Shown: positions 43,896 through 53,852 of the stretch, one piece after another
Position numbering within the stretch: position 1 is the stretch's first letter
Layout of the letters: every line of letters begins with the position of its first letter
DNA from: Verrucomicrobiota bacterium
GTDB taxonomy: Bacteria > Verrucomicrobiota > Verrucomicrobiia > Opitutales > Opitutaceae
Length of the DNA: 53,852 nt
Direction: 5' to 3'
Assembly: GCA_016871775.1 (NCBI GenBank)
Contig: VHCI01000008.1
Span: forward strand, 1-53,852
The notes under the pieces: generated by a model
The model's database searches: none
The model's input: the letters and a program-made list of their open reading frames with translations, nothing else
What the model was told of the DNA's origin: nothing
Position numbers and translations under genes: made by a program

Positions 43896-45040
43896 AAAGC
43901 CTGAATCGGCCCGGGGCCGAACAGGGCCGCCGCCGAGGCTGCCCACGACGTGCGCCCCGCCCAGCGCCGGCCCTCCTCGCCCAAGCGCCGCCGCAACGCC
44001 CCATCCGCCAGCACCCGCGCAAAGGCGGCCGTCAGATCCTCCGGCCGGTCCGGCGGCACCAGCAGGCCGGTTTGGCCATCCGCCACCGCCTCAGACACCC
44101 CACCTACGGCGTGCGCCACGACGGGCAGTCCCTGCGCCGAGGCCTCTAGGTACACAAGGCCGAAGCCCTCGACGCTGTGCCCGTGCTGAATGCTGGTGAG
44201 GGCGAAAACGTCCGCCCCCGCATAGATGGCCGGCAACTCCGCGTCGGGCACGTCTCCCCAAAAGGTCACCCGGAAATCGGAGCGCGCCGCCTCCGCCCGG
44301 AGGGTTTGGGCGTAGCCCGGATCCGACTCCGTTCCCACCACGCGGTACTCCAATCCTGCCCGCAGTGCCTCCGGCAGCCGTTGCAGCGCCTGCAGCGTCC
44401 GCAATTGCCCCTTCCGCGGGTGCAGGCGACCGACCGTCAGGACCACGCTTCCGGCTCCCTTCCGGGTCGCTGCCCGCGGCGCCACCCCAAAGTCTGACCG
44501 TAACGCCCCGGGGGTCAGGACCAATTTGCCCTCCGACTCCGGGAAATGCCGGCGCACGAGGTCCGCGGTGAACGCCGTGAGGGTGCTGATTCGGTCCGCG
44601 CGCGCAAACAGGCACGCCGCCAACCGCCGTCGCCAAGGGTGGTGGGCGAACCGTAGCACCTCGGAGCCGTGAACCGTCAGCACCAGCCGCCGCGGCCGCA
44701 GGGCGCCAGCAAATTGCAGTAGCATCCAAACCAGCATCGGTCCCGGCTCCGCGAGGTAGATCGACGACTGCCGCAGCCGGCGCCGGTCGCGCAGGAGCTC
44801 GCGCGCGAGGCGCATTTGGCATCCCCAGTTGTGAGTCCCGGCGAGGGGCAGGTGGCGGATGGGGAAGGGCCAGTCGGCTTTGGTCACCCTGGTTTGCGGA
44901 GCCCAGACCTCCACCGCGTGGCCCGCGCGGGCGGCCGCCCGGGCCATTTCCTCAGCGAATGTCGCGATCCCCCCGCGTTGCGGGAAGAATTCATGGGTGA
45001 TCACGCAGAGAGGCGGGGAGCCGATGGGCGGGGCGCGCAT
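43892..45040 (-). CDS. GT4-family glycosyltransferase
   Basis: The 382-residue protein is counted from the ATG ending at 45040, just before 'LCVITHEFFPQRGGIATFAEEMARAA'; an in-frame start at 45121 would add a basic leader. The donor domain carries 'VGRLHPRKGQLRTLQAL' and 'EGFGLVYLEASAQGLPVVAHAVGGVSEAV', the GT-B/GT4 E-x-(7)-E signature that binds the nucleotide sugar. It transfers a sugar to a lipid or glycan acceptor in the cytoplasm or at the inner membrane. It lies upstream of the thioesterase and divergent from the ACP-dehydratase gene. Confidence 0.9.
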   Translation of the reverse strand: MRAPPIGSPPLCVITHEFFPQRGGIATFAEEMARAAARAGHAVEVWAPQTRVTKADWPFPIRHLPLAGTHNWGCQMRLARELLRDRRRLRQSSIYLAEPGPMLVWMLLQFAGALRPRRLVLTVHGSEVLRFAHHPWRRRLAACLFARADRISTLTAFTADLVRRHFPESEGKLVLTPGALRSDFGVAPRAATRKGAGSVVLTVGRLHPRKGQLRTLQALQRLPEALRAGLEYRVVGTESDPGYAQTLRAEAARSDFRVTFWGDVPDAELPAIYAGADVFALTSIQHGHSVEGFGLVYLEASAQGLPVVAHAVGGVSEAVADGQTGLLVPPDRPEDLTAAFARVLADGALRRRLGEEGRRWAGRTSWAASAAALFGPGPIQAL

Positions 45041-45180
45041 GCGCGGAGTAAAATCGGGGCCGCCGCGGCCCCGGGACGCAGGGCTACGGGACGCCCCCGC
45101 CCGGCGCAAGCGTCCTTCCACGGTCTGGCGAACTGCGCCAATTCGACACCCAACGTGGCGAATCCACGAGAATAATGGGG

Positions 45181-45208
45181 TTTACTTTCGTGCCCTCCGC
45201 GACATAAC
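45181..45208 (+). promoter_or_regulatory. Possible sigma-70 promoter of the ACP-dehydratase operon
   Basis: In the 179-base divergent gap, TTTACT (45181-45186) and CATAAC (45203-45208) are 16 bases apart and match the -35 and -10 consensus at four of six positions each. They lie in the most AT-rich part of the gap. The predicted start of transcription would be only a few bases before the ATG at 45220, so an almost leaderless message or a different upstream promoter is possible. Confidence 0.25.
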
Positions 45209-45219
45209 CCCGATGGACG

Positions 45220-46191
45220 ATGTCAGAAGCCACCGTTAAGCCAACGCTGCCGAACCAACCGGTCGCACCCGCGCCCAAGCCGTTCGCGCCGGAGGACGAG
45301 GTGATGCTCCGGGAATCGCTGAAACGCTGCTCCCCCTCCACCTTCGAGGCCGCCATCCAGTTCCGCAAGACGGGCAATCCGGACCACGTCCCAGCGGTAG
45401 TCATCGGAGTCATCGAACGCTTTGTCGAGCCGGACCTTCGGGTGAAGCTGAAGGACGCCGACGACGACCTCCGTCTCGTCGAGGACCTCGGGATCGATTC
45501 GCTGACGATGATGGAGATCGTGATCCTCGTGGAGGACGTGCTCCAGATGTCGATCAACAACGAGGAATTGCGCAATCTCCGAACGGTTGGTGACGTTAAG
45601 ACATTCATCGACTGCAAGGCCCGTGGGCTGCCCCTGCCGAAGCCGACCAAGTTCCTGCCCATCGAGCACATCGGCACCGTGATGCCGATCCAACCCCCCT
45701 TTCTCTTCCTCAACGAGGCCTCCGTCAGCTCCACCTCGGCGAGCGGCAAATATAAGATCACCGGGCAGGAGTTCTTCCTTCAGGGTCACTTCAAGGACAA
45801 CCCGGTGATGCCCGCCTCGATCATGCTCGAGGCCTTGGGCCAACTCGCGGTGCTGTACCTGCTCGAGGGTGCCCCGGCGGATCCCGGCAAGCGGGTCAGC
45901 CCCCTGACCATCTTTTTCACCGGCTGCGAGGGCGTGCGCGCCCATCGCGTCTGCAGGCCGGGTGACATCCTGTCCCTCTCGGTGAAACCGAAACGGATGA
46001 AGATGCCCCTCGCCACCTTCGAGGGCTCCATCCGCGTGGGCGCCGACAAGGCCGTCATCGCAGAGGAAATCACCCTGACCTTCGGCTTCGTGGAAATCGC
46101 CGAGGCCCCGGCCCCCGCCGCCGCGGCGCCCACCATTACCGCCCCCGCGCCCGCGGAGGCCGCCCCGCTGCGAGCGGCCGTCAACGCCTGA
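45220..46191 (+). CDS. Acyl carrier protein fused to a FabZ-type dehydratase
   Basis: The 323-residue protein joins an ACP domain (about 55-135, phosphopantetheine serine S94 in 'DLGIDSLTMMEI') to a hot-dog dehydratase domain (about 145-290). H190 in 'LQGHF' and E204 in 'IMLEALGQ' are spaced 14 apart, as the catalytic H54/E68 of E. coli FabZ. The usual 'LPHRYPFLLVD' strand is replaced by 'MPIQPPFLFLN', with the HR pair lost. An Ala/Pro-rich tail ends the chain. It would carry and dehydrate beta-hydroxyacyl groups, with the substrate held on its own ACP. It heads a run of six forward genes. Confidence 0.88.
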   Translation: MSEATVKPTLPNQPVAPAPKPFAPEDEVMLRESLKRCSPSTFEAAIQFRKTGNPDHVPAVVIGVIERFVEPDLRVKLKDADDDLRLVEDLGIDSLTMMEIVILVEDVLQMSINNEELRNLRTVGDVKTFIDCKARGLPLPKPTKFLPIEHIGTVMPIQPPFLFLNEASVSSTSASGKYKITGQEFFLQGHFKDNPVMPASIMLEALGQLAVLYLLEGAPADPGKRVSPLTIFFTGCEGVRAHRVCRPGDILSLSVKPKRMKMPLATFEGSIRVGADKAVIAEEITLTFGFVEIAEAPAPAAAAPTITAPAPAEAAPLRAAVNA

Positions 46192-46226
46192 GTCCGGGCC
46201 ATCCGGCCGGCACCCGCCTAGGCCCT

Positions 46227-47489
46227 ATGCCCAGAGTCTTCATCACCGGGCTCGGGTTCGTCACCAGCATCGGTAACGACGCCGCTACGGTCGTCGACCA
46301 TCTCTACGCGCTCCGGCACGGATTCGAACTTTACCCGCCCTTCCAGACCTCGGATATTCCCTGCAAGGTCGTTGGCACGATCAAGGGGTTCACCACCGAC
46401 TCGACGGACCCCGAGGACTGGACGTTCCCCGCCGCCTACGCAATCAAGCGGGAACTCCTGCGCTCGATGGCGCCCAACGGACTCTACGCCCACTGCGCGC
46501 TCCTTCAGGCAATCGCGGACGCGCGTCTGACGCCCCCGGACATTTCGAATGCGGACACCGGCCTCTACGCTGCCTCCGGCGGTTCGCCCTACCTCACCCA
46601 CCACCATCACGGGCGCTTGCAGAAGGTCGGCGTGATGCGCTGCTCACCCCTCGGCATCGTCGCGTCGATTGTGGGGACACTGAATTTCAATCTGGTGGCC
46701 GCTTTCCGCATCCACGGTGCATCCTGCGGGTTCTCTTCCGCCTGCGCCTCCTCCGCCCACGCCCTCGGCTTCGCCTTCGACGATCTGGTGCTCGGCCGAC
46801 AAAAGCGGATGTTCATCGTCGGGGCCGAGGACGGCAACCGCGACGCAATTCTGCCCTTCGCCGGGATGCGCACGCTCTCCCTGCAGACGGACCCCGGGAT
46901 AGCCTCGCGACCCTTCGATGCGGCACGCGACGGCTTCGTCGGCACTGGCGGGGCCACGGTGATGGTGCTCGAGACGGAGGACGAGGTTGCTCGCCGCGGC
47001 GTCACGCCCTACGCGGAAGTGCTCGGCTGGGGCCAGGCCTCGGACGGGCACAACGTGGCCATCTCGCACCCCGAGGGCCTCGGCTCCGCCGCCGCGATGC
47101 GGCTCGCGCTCGAGGCTTCCCGGGTCGAGCCCGCGGACGTGGAGTACGTCAACGCCCACGCCACCTCGACGCTTATCGGCGACATTTCCGAGGCGCGCGC
47201 GCTGCGGACCGTGTTCGGCCCGGCCCTGCCCCAGGTGGCCGTTAGCAGCACCAAGGCCCTCACCGGCCACGGGCTCTCCCTCGCCGGGGTAATGGAAAGT
47301 GCCTTCTGCGCCCTCGCCCTGCGCCACGGGTTCATCCCCGGCTGCGCCCACCTCCGCACGGTGGACCCGGAATGCGCCGGTCTCAACCTCCCGCGGGCGA
47401 CGGAGGCGCGGCCGGTCCGCACCGTGCTGAAGAACAGCAGCGGTTTCGGCGGGGCCAACGTTGCCGTCCTCTTCCGGCGGGCCACCTGA
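46227..47489 (+). CDS. Beta-ketoacyl-ACP synthase (KAS II-like)
   Basis: The 420-residue protein is a condensing enzyme of the thiolase fold. The Cys-His-His triad is placed at C173 ('SSACASSAHAL'), H311 ('NAHATSTLIGD') and H348 ('KALTGHGLSLAG'). 'MPRVFITGLGFVTSIG' and 'GGATVMVLE' are normal for the family. It elongates an acyl chain with malonyl-ACP, probably on the ACP domain encoded just upstream (35-base gap). The sequence deviates from housekeeping FabF in several places ('THHHHGRLQKVG'), so a dedicated role is likely. Confidence 0.92.
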   Translation: MPRVFITGLGFVTSIGNDAATVVDHLYALRHGFELYPPFQTSDIPCKVVGTIKGFTTDSTDPEDWTFPAAYAIKRELLRSMAPNGLYAHCALLQAIADARLTPPDISNADTGLYAASGGSPYLTHHHHGRLQKVGVMRCSPLGIVASIVGTLNFNLVAAFRIHGASCGFSSACASSAHALGFAFDDLVLGRQKRMFIVGAEDGNRDAILPFAGMRTLSLQTDPGIASRPFDAARDGFVGTGGATVMVLETEDEVARRGVTPYAEVLGWGQASDGHNVAISHPEGLGSAAAMRLALEASRVEPADVEYVNAHATSTLIGDISEARALRTVFGPALPQVAVSSTKALTGHGLSLAGVMESAFCALALRHGFIPGCAHLRTVDPECAGLNLPRATEARPVRTVLKNSSGFGGANVAVLFRRAT

Positions 47490-47497
47490 GCCGACCC

Positions 47498-48328
47498 GTG
47501 GGCCGCGTCGCCGATCTTTACCGCACGGCCTTCGTCACCGGGGCCTCCACCGGCCTCGGCCGGGAATTTGCCCGGATGCTGCTCGCCGAGGGTGTCACCG
47601 TCTGGGGCACCTCCCGAGATCCCACCCGCCTCGCCGACCTTGCCCGCGAACTCCCCGGCCGGTTCCACCCGGTGGCCCTCGACCTGCGGGACGCCGCCGC
47701 GGCCCTCGCGACCTTCCGCCAGATGGACGCCGCGGCGGGCGGCTGCGACCTCCTCCTGAACAACGCCGGCTTCGGGGTCTTCGGTGAGTTCAGCGCCGCG
47801 GACTTCACGGTCTGGCGCGAGCAGTTGGAGGTGATGCTGGTGCTGCCCGCGGCCCTCGCCCACGCCGCGCTCCCGGGAATGCGCGCCCGCGGCCGCGGCG
47901 CCCTCGTCAACATCTCCTCGCTCGCGGCCGAATTCCCCCTGCCCTACCAAGCCACCTACAACGTCACCAAGGCCGGCCTCACCGCCCTCAGCGAAAGCCT
48001 GATGCTCGAGACCGCCGGCAGCGGGGTGATCGTGCTGGACATGCGCCCGGGCGATTACCGCACTGACTTCGAGACGTCCCTGCGGCGCCTGCCCGGGTCC
48101 GATTCGCCACGCCTAGACCGGGTCTGGCGAGCCTTCGCGGCGATGATGCGCTCGGGCCCCGTCCCCGCCGCCGCCGCCGCCGACCTGCGGCGCGCCCTCC
48201 GCCGCGGCCGCAGCGGCACGCTCCGCACCGGACGGTTCTTCCAGGCTGTCGCCGGGCCCCTGCTCGCCCGCCTCGGCTCGCTGCCACTCCGGCGCCGCCT
48301 GCAGGCCGCCTACTTCAACCTCCGCTGA
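47498..48328 (+). CDS. Short-chain dehydrogenase/reductase
   Basis: The 276-residue protein is counted from a GTG at 47498, eight bases after the ketosynthase stop; an earlier in-frame start lies inside that gene. The nucleotide motif 'FVTGASTGLGREFA', 'LLNNAGFG', the serine of 'NISSLAA' and the Y-x-x-x-K of 'YQATYNVTKAG' define a classical SDR. In this setting it could be the ketoreductase that makes the beta-hydroxyacyl intermediate, but a different alcohol/ketone step is possible. The C-terminal 'RRRLQAAYFNLR' tail is basic and might associate with the membrane. Confidence 0.9.
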   Translation: MGRVADLYRTAFVTGASTGLGREFARMLLAEGVTVWGTSRDPTRLADLARELPGRFHPVALDLRDAAAALATFRQMDAAAGGCDLLLNNAGFGVFGEFSAADFTVWREQLEVMLVLPAALAHAALPGMRARGRGALVNISSLAAEFPLPYQATYNVTKAGLTALSESLMLETAGSGVIVLDMRPGDYRTDFETSLRRLPGSDSPRLDRVWRAFAAMMRSGPVPAAAAADLRRALRRGRSGTLRTGRFFQAVAGPLLARLGSLPLRRRLQAAYFNLR

Positions 48329-48331
48329 CCG

Positions 48332-49543
48332 ATGGCGCAACTGCGGATCCTCGTGCTCACCTCCAGCACCGGCGGCGGCCACGACGCCCGCGCCGAGGCC
48401 TTCGCGGAATGGTGCTTCCAGCTCTACCGGCACGACGTCGACGTCCGCATCGAGCATATGCTCGAGCGCTCTTCGGTCGTGCACCGCTCGGGGGTCTGGT
48501 TCTACAACAACATCCAGCGCACCGCGCCCTGGGTGCATACCCTTTTCTATGCGGCCGTCGAGCTGCTTAGCCTGCTCAACCGCCGCTCGGTCAGGCTCGG
48601 CGCCGCCTATTATCGGCGGGTGCTGGAGGAATACCGGCCGCATCTGATCCTCAGCGTCCACGACTGCCTCAACCTGGGGTACTTCCCCCTCGCCCGCCGC
48701 GTGCTCGGCGCGGAGCGCGTCCGCTGCGCCACCTATTGCGGGGAGTTCTCCGGCGGCTGGGGCTACTCGCGCAACTGGATCGAACCGAGCGTGGACCTGT
48801 ATCTCTCGCGCACCCCGACCGCGCGCGACTACGCGGTCAAGCGCGGCATCCCGCCGGAGCGGGCGCGGGTCCGCGGTTCCCTGATGCGGCCGCAGGCGCA
48901 CCTGGAGGTGCTGGACGCCGCCGGCCGCACGGCGCTACGCCGCCGGCTGGGCCTCGACCCGGACCGCTTCACCGTCTTCCTCGCCACCGGGGCCAACGGC
49001 GCGAGCAACCACCTCGCGCTCCTCCCAGTCCTCCTCGCCCACGCGGAGCGCGTCCAGGCGATCCTCATTTGCGGCCGCAACCGCGAGCTGCACCACGAGC
49101 TCCTCCATTGGCGCACCGAGCACCCGGAGTTCCCCTGCTACGTGGAGGGTTACTCGGACTCCGTGCACCTGCTACTGCAGGCGAGCGACGTAATCGTGAC
49201 TCGCGGCGGCACCACCACCTGCGCCAAGGCGCTGCACTTCGGCTGCCCGATCGTCTTCAACGCCTTCGGCGGGATTATGCCCCAGGAGAGCCTGACCTGG
49301 AAATTCTTCCGCAACGGGGCCGCTTCGGAGAAGATCGGGGACGCCGAGGACTTCGCGCGGGTGCTGGGCCGCTGGCTTGAGGAGCCGACGACCTATGCGG
49401 CCGTGCGCGAGAACTTCCTGCGCCTCCGCTACGAGGAGGATCCGACCGCGGTGATCGACGAGCTGGTGGCCCTAGGCAACGAGGTCGCGCACGCCGAGCT
49501 GCGCCGCCAGCCGTTCCCGCCCCCTGAGTCCGGGACCGCCTGA
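48332..49543 (+). CDS. MGDG-synthase/MurG-like (GT28) glycosyltransferase
   Basis: The 403-residue protein starts with 'LRILVLTSSTGGGHDARAEAFAEW', the 'S-x-T-G-G-G-H' opening of the diacylglycerol glycosyltransferase (MGDG synthase) family. The C-terminal donor site has 'LLLQASDVIVTRGGTTTCAKALHFGCPIVFNAFGGIMPQE'. These GT-B enzymes add a sugar to diacylglycerol or a related lipid. It follows the SDR by three bases. The natural acceptor may be the acyl product of the preceding genes. Confidence 0.85.
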   Translation: MAQLRILVLTSSTGGGHDARAEAFAEWCFQLYRHDVDVRIEHMLERSSVVHRSGVWFYNNIQRTAPWVHTLFYAAVELLSLLNRRSVRLGAAYYRRVLEEYRPHLILSVHDCLNLGYFPLARRVLGAERVRCATYCGEFSGGWGYSRNWIEPSVDLYLSRTPTARDYAVKRGIPPERARVRGSLMRPQAHLEVLDAAGRTALRRRLGLDPDRFTVFLATGANGASNHLALLPVLLAHAERVQAILICGRNRELHHELLHWRTEHPEFPCYVEGYSDSVHLLLQASDVIVTRGGTTTCAKALHFGCPIVFNAFGGIMPQESLTWKFFRNGAASEKIGDAEDFARVLGRWLEEPTTYAAVRENFLRLRYEEDPTAVIDELVALGNEVAHAELRRQPFPPPESGTA

Positions 49544-49610
49544 GCCGCCGCGCGCCGTGGCCGCAATGCGCTTGGCCGCGCGCCGCGCGCCGTTCTAGCC
49601 TCGCCCGAAC

Positions 49611-50828
49611 TTGCCCGCGCCGACGCCCCTCATCGCCTACCTCTTCACGACCTTTCCGCTCGGCACGGAGACGTTCCTCCAGCGCGAGATCGTCGCGCTG
49701 CACCGGCGCGGCGTCCCGCTCCGCCTCTATTCGCTTTGGGGCGGCGGGGGCACCTTCCGCGGCCTGCCGGTATACCGGTTCCCCAAGTGGCGCCTGCTGC
49801 TGCTCCCTTGGGTGCTCCCGCGTGAGGCCTGGCGCCGGCCCGCGGCGCTGGCCGAGCTGCTGCGCGGTCTCGCCTCCCGCAGGGCCCCCTCGTGGCTGAA
49901 TTTTTGGGAGAATATGCTTGGCGCCGGCTTCGCCTGCCTCTTCGCCAGGGCCTTCCGCCGCGACCCGCCCGCCTTGGTCCACGCCGCGTGGGGCGGCGCC
50001 CCGGCCACCGCCGCTTGGATCCTCTGGCGCATCAACGGCCACCGCTACAGCGCCGCCGCCCACGCCTACGACCTCTACGAGCATGGGGGCGACTGGTGGC
50101 TGCGGGAAAAGCTCGCGCCCGCCGCGTTCGTTCACACCTCCACCGAGATGGGCCGCCGCGCCCTCTTGGCCCGCGGGCTCAACCCCGCCCGCATCGCCTG
50201 CATCCGCCGCGGGCTCGATCAGTTGCCCCCGCGCAAGGCCCTCCGCGCCCTGCGCACGCCCCTCCGCTTGATCTGCGTGGCCCGCCTCGTCGGCAAGAAG
50301 GGCCTCGACCATCAGCTCCGCATTTACGCCGCGCTCAAGGCGGCCGGGGTACCCTTTTCCGCCCACATCATCGGCGAGGGGCCGCTGCGCGCGGAACTCG
50401 AGCGGCTCGCGGGCCAGCTGGGGGTGGCCCCGGAGGTCACATTCACCGGCCACCTGCCCCAGCACGAGGTCTGGAACCAGCTGGCCTGGGCCGACGTACT
50501 CCTCCACACAGGCGTGATCGCCGGAAGCGGCGACCGCGACGGCCTGCCTAACGTGATCCCTGAGGCGATGGCCGCCGGGGTCCTCGTCCTGACCTCCCCC
50601 GCGGCCGCCACCACCGAGGCCGTCACCCACGGCGTCTCCGGCCTCGTCGCCGAGGTCACCGCCCCAGCCGACTGGGTTGGCTGGCTGGACCGCCTCTCCC
50701 GCGACGACGCCTTCGCCGAACGCCTCCGCACGGCCGCGCGCGCCTGGGTGGAGGAACACTTCGACGCCCACCGCAACGCTGCGGCACTGTGGGAGCGGTT
50801 CCAGGCCGCGCTGGCCCCGGACCGATGA
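49611..50828 (+). CDS. GT4-family glycosyltransferase, WcaL/AmsK-like
   Basis: The 405-residue protein begins at a TTG ('MPAPTPLIAYLFTTFPLGTETFLQREI...'), the start type seen in exopolysaccharide glycosyltransferases of the WcaL/AmsK group. The donor domain has 'CVARLVGKKGLDHQLRIYAAL', 'IIGEGPLRAELERLAGQLG' and 'GDRDGLPNVIPEAMAAGV', where the glutamates bind the nucleotide sugar. It follows the GT28 gene after 67 bases of GC-rich spacer and overlaps the next gene (ATGA). It probably extends a glycan. Confidence 0.88.
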   Translation: MPAPTPLIAYLFTTFPLGTETFLQREIVALHRRGVPLRLYSLWGGGGTFRGLPVYRFPKWRLLLLPWVLPREAWRRPAALAELLRGLASRRAPSWLNFWENMLGAGFACLFARAFRRDPPALVHAAWGGAPATAAWILWRINGHRYSAAAHAYDLYEHGGDWWLREKLAPAAFVHTSTEMGRRALLARGLNPARIACIRRGLDQLPPRKALRALRTPLRLICVARLVGKKGLDHQLRIYAALKAAGVPFSAHIIGEGPLRAELERLAGQLGVAPEVTFTGHLPQHEVWNQLAWADVLLHTGVIAGSGDRDGLPNVIPEAMAAGVLVLTSPAAATTEAVTHGVSGLVAEVTAPADWVGWLDRLSRDDAFAERLRTAARAWVEEHFDAHRNAAALWERFQAALAPDR

Positions 50829-51949
50829 TCCTCTTCGACGTCACCAAGGCGGCCGAGGACCGGCACGCCTCCGGCCTGCAACGAGTCAGCCGGCGGCTCC
50901 GGGCCGCGCTCGGGCCGGCCGCGACACCGGTCCGCTGGCACCCCGGGAGCGGCAGTTTCCGTTCCGCGGCCGGGGCCGAGCCTAGGGCGGGCGACTGGCT
51001 GCTGACCCCGGAAGTATTCGCACCCGGGGAACGCCCGGGGTTCGCCGCGTGGCTGGCGAGGCGTCCCTGCCGGTGCGCGGCCGTCTACCACGACGCGATC
51101 CCGCTGCGGCTGCCGCACGTCACCTGGCCACGGAGCGTGGCGCGGCACCCGGCTTACCTGCGCTGCCTCGCGGAGCTGGATGCGGTCTGGGCGGTGTCGG
51201 CGGCCAGCCGGGTGGAATTAGAGGGGTATTGGCGCTGGGCAGGGGTCGAGCGGCCACCACCGGTGGCGGTGTTACCCCTAGGGGCGGACTTCGACGGCTC
51301 GCCGCGCGCGCCAGCGGGAGTGCCGGAGGACCCGCCGCGGCTCCTCTGCGTGGGAATACTGGAGCCGCGCAAGCAGCAGACCCTGCTCGTCGAGGCCGCG
51401 GAACGGCTCTGGGCGGAAGGCCGGCGCTTCGAGCTGCACCTGGCGGGGCGGGTCAACCCGCACTTCGGGGCGCCCGCGCGCGCGCGGATCGCGGCGGCGG
51501 CCCGGCAGCACCGGGGGGCGCTGCAGTTCCACGAGGCCCCCAGCGACGCGACCCTGCGCCCGCTGCTGGACGGGGCGGCGGCGACGCTGTTCCCGAGCCT
51601 GGCGGAGGGCTGTGGCCTGCCGGTGCTGGAGTCCCTGTGGCGGGGCGTGCCGTGTCTGGCGAGCGACCTGCCAGCCCACCGGGAGCACGCGGCGGGGGGC
51701 GGCTGCCGCCTGTTCCCGCCCGGAGACATCGACGCCTGGACGGCGGGCCTGCGAGGTTTTTTGGACGATCCGACCGGCGCCGCGGACCTGCGCCGCGGGG
51801 CGGCAAGCCGGAGTCTGCCGACCTGGGCGGAGGCGGCGGCCGGCTTGCAGGCGGAGCTGGCGACCTGCCAGGGACGGGGAGAGGGGGAAGGCGGAGCCGG
51901 GGACGCCAAATCCAACCCAATCTTTCCGCCGCAGGCGGGCCCAGCCTGA
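50825..51949 (+). CDS. GT4-family glycosyltransferase
   Basis: The 374-residue protein is read from the ATG overlapping the preceding stop. 'FDVTKAAEDRHASGLQRVSRRLRAAL' and 'YHDAIPLRLP' recall mannosyl-type GT4 enzymes that act on polysaccharide intermediates. 'CVGILEPRKQQTLLVEAAERL' and 'PSLAEGCGLPVLESLWRGVPCLASDLPAHRE' form the GT-B donor site. It is the last of the forward glycosyltransferase genes. The final 20 residues are low complexity. Confidence 0.88.
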   Translation: MILFDVTKAAEDRHASGLQRVSRRLRAALGPAATPVRWHPGSGSFRSAAGAEPRAGDWLLTPEVFAPGERPGFAAWLARRPCRCAAVYHDAIPLRLPHVTWPRSVARHPAYLRCLAELDAVWAVSAASRVELEGYWRWAGVERPPPVAVLPLGADFDGSPRAPAGVPEDPPRLLCVGILEPRKQQTLLVEAAERLWAEGRRFELHLAGRVNPHFGAPARARIAAAARQHRGALQFHEAPSDATLRPLLDGAAATLFPSLAEGCGLPVLESLWRGVPCLASDLPAHREHAAGGGCRLFPPGDIDAWTAGLRGFLDDPTGAADLRRGAASRSLPTWAEAAAGLQAELATCQGRGEGEGGAGDAKSNPIFPPQAGPA

Positions 51950-51959
51950 ACCACGCCGC

Positions 51960-51990
51960 CAGCCTGCGGGGTCAGTTGCGCCGCAGGCTG
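51960..51990. terminator. Inverted repeat between convergent glycosyltransferase and pyrophosphatase genes
   Basis: CAGCCTGCGG at 51960-51969 and CCGCAGGCTG at 51981-51990 form a perfect 10-bp stem with an 11-base loop, starting 11 bases after the glycosyltransferase stop. A second palindrome, CTGCCGGCAG, is at 52051-52060 near the pyrophosphatase stop. Neither is followed by a U-tract. They may end transcription from both directions. Confidence 0.4.
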
Positions 51991-52069
51991 CCGCGGGGGT
52001 GGCCCCGAACACATCCCAGGAGCAACGCCCCGCGAAGCGCCGGGGGATAACTGCCGGCAGGCTCCCGGC

Positions 52070-53852
<1,783 letters not shown>

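Overview
This is a high-GC window with short intergenic gaps, many 4-base ATGA/GTGA gene overlaps and weak Shine-Dalgarno sequences. The gene content points to Verrucomicrobiota, most likely Opitutales/Opitutaceae: a long TonB-dependent receptor with a 'TLTPFEVSA'-type TonB box, an iduronate-2-sulfatase-like sulfatase, a DUF4838 protein, Tat-exported sugar phosphate isomerase, YHYH and YqhA proteins, and an LpoB/COG3014/YcfL lipoprotein set in an outer-membrane-bearing cell. The placement is inference from families, not from a search.

Layout. 1-9.1 kb: the tail of an O-antigen-ligase-like membrane protein, a PQQ-propeller protein, a sulfatase convergent with a TonB-dependent receptor, tRNA-Pro(UGG), an enolase-superfamily enzyme carrying a 21-base homopolymer, an agarase-like barrel protein and a LapA-like membrane protein. 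9.2-20.5 kb: mostly housekeeping genes (D-aminoacylase-like amidohydrolase, YqhA, aminotransferase, LysM lipoprotein, arabinose-5-phosphate isomerase, class I fumarase, ECF sigma factor with a membrane partner, polyprenyl diphosphate synthase), then a broken CPBP-protease gene and a sugar phosphate isomerase.

20.5-32.4 kb: a coupled three-gene operon (beta-barrel, exported protein, hybrid histidine kinase), a YHYH protein, an orphan OmpR-type regulator, oppABC without ATPase genes, and an MsbA-like exporter. A previously hidden remnant of a VapC (PIN-domain) toxin follows. 32.4-41.8 kb: a DUF4838 protein divergent from an S9 peptidase, a lipoprotein operon around an LpoB-type penicillin-binding-protein activator, and a threonine aldolase. 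41.8-43.5 kb: aroK-queG.

43.5-52 kb is the most interesting part. Two divergent transcription units together encode a hot-dog thioesterase, four glycosyltransferases (one of the MGDG-synthase/GT28 type), an acyl carrier protein fused to a FabZ-type dehydratase, a beta-ketoacyl-ACP synthase and a short-chain dehydrogenase. They look like a compact pathway that builds a specialised acyl chain and glycosylates it. The window ends inside a divergent membrane-bound pyrophosphatase gene.
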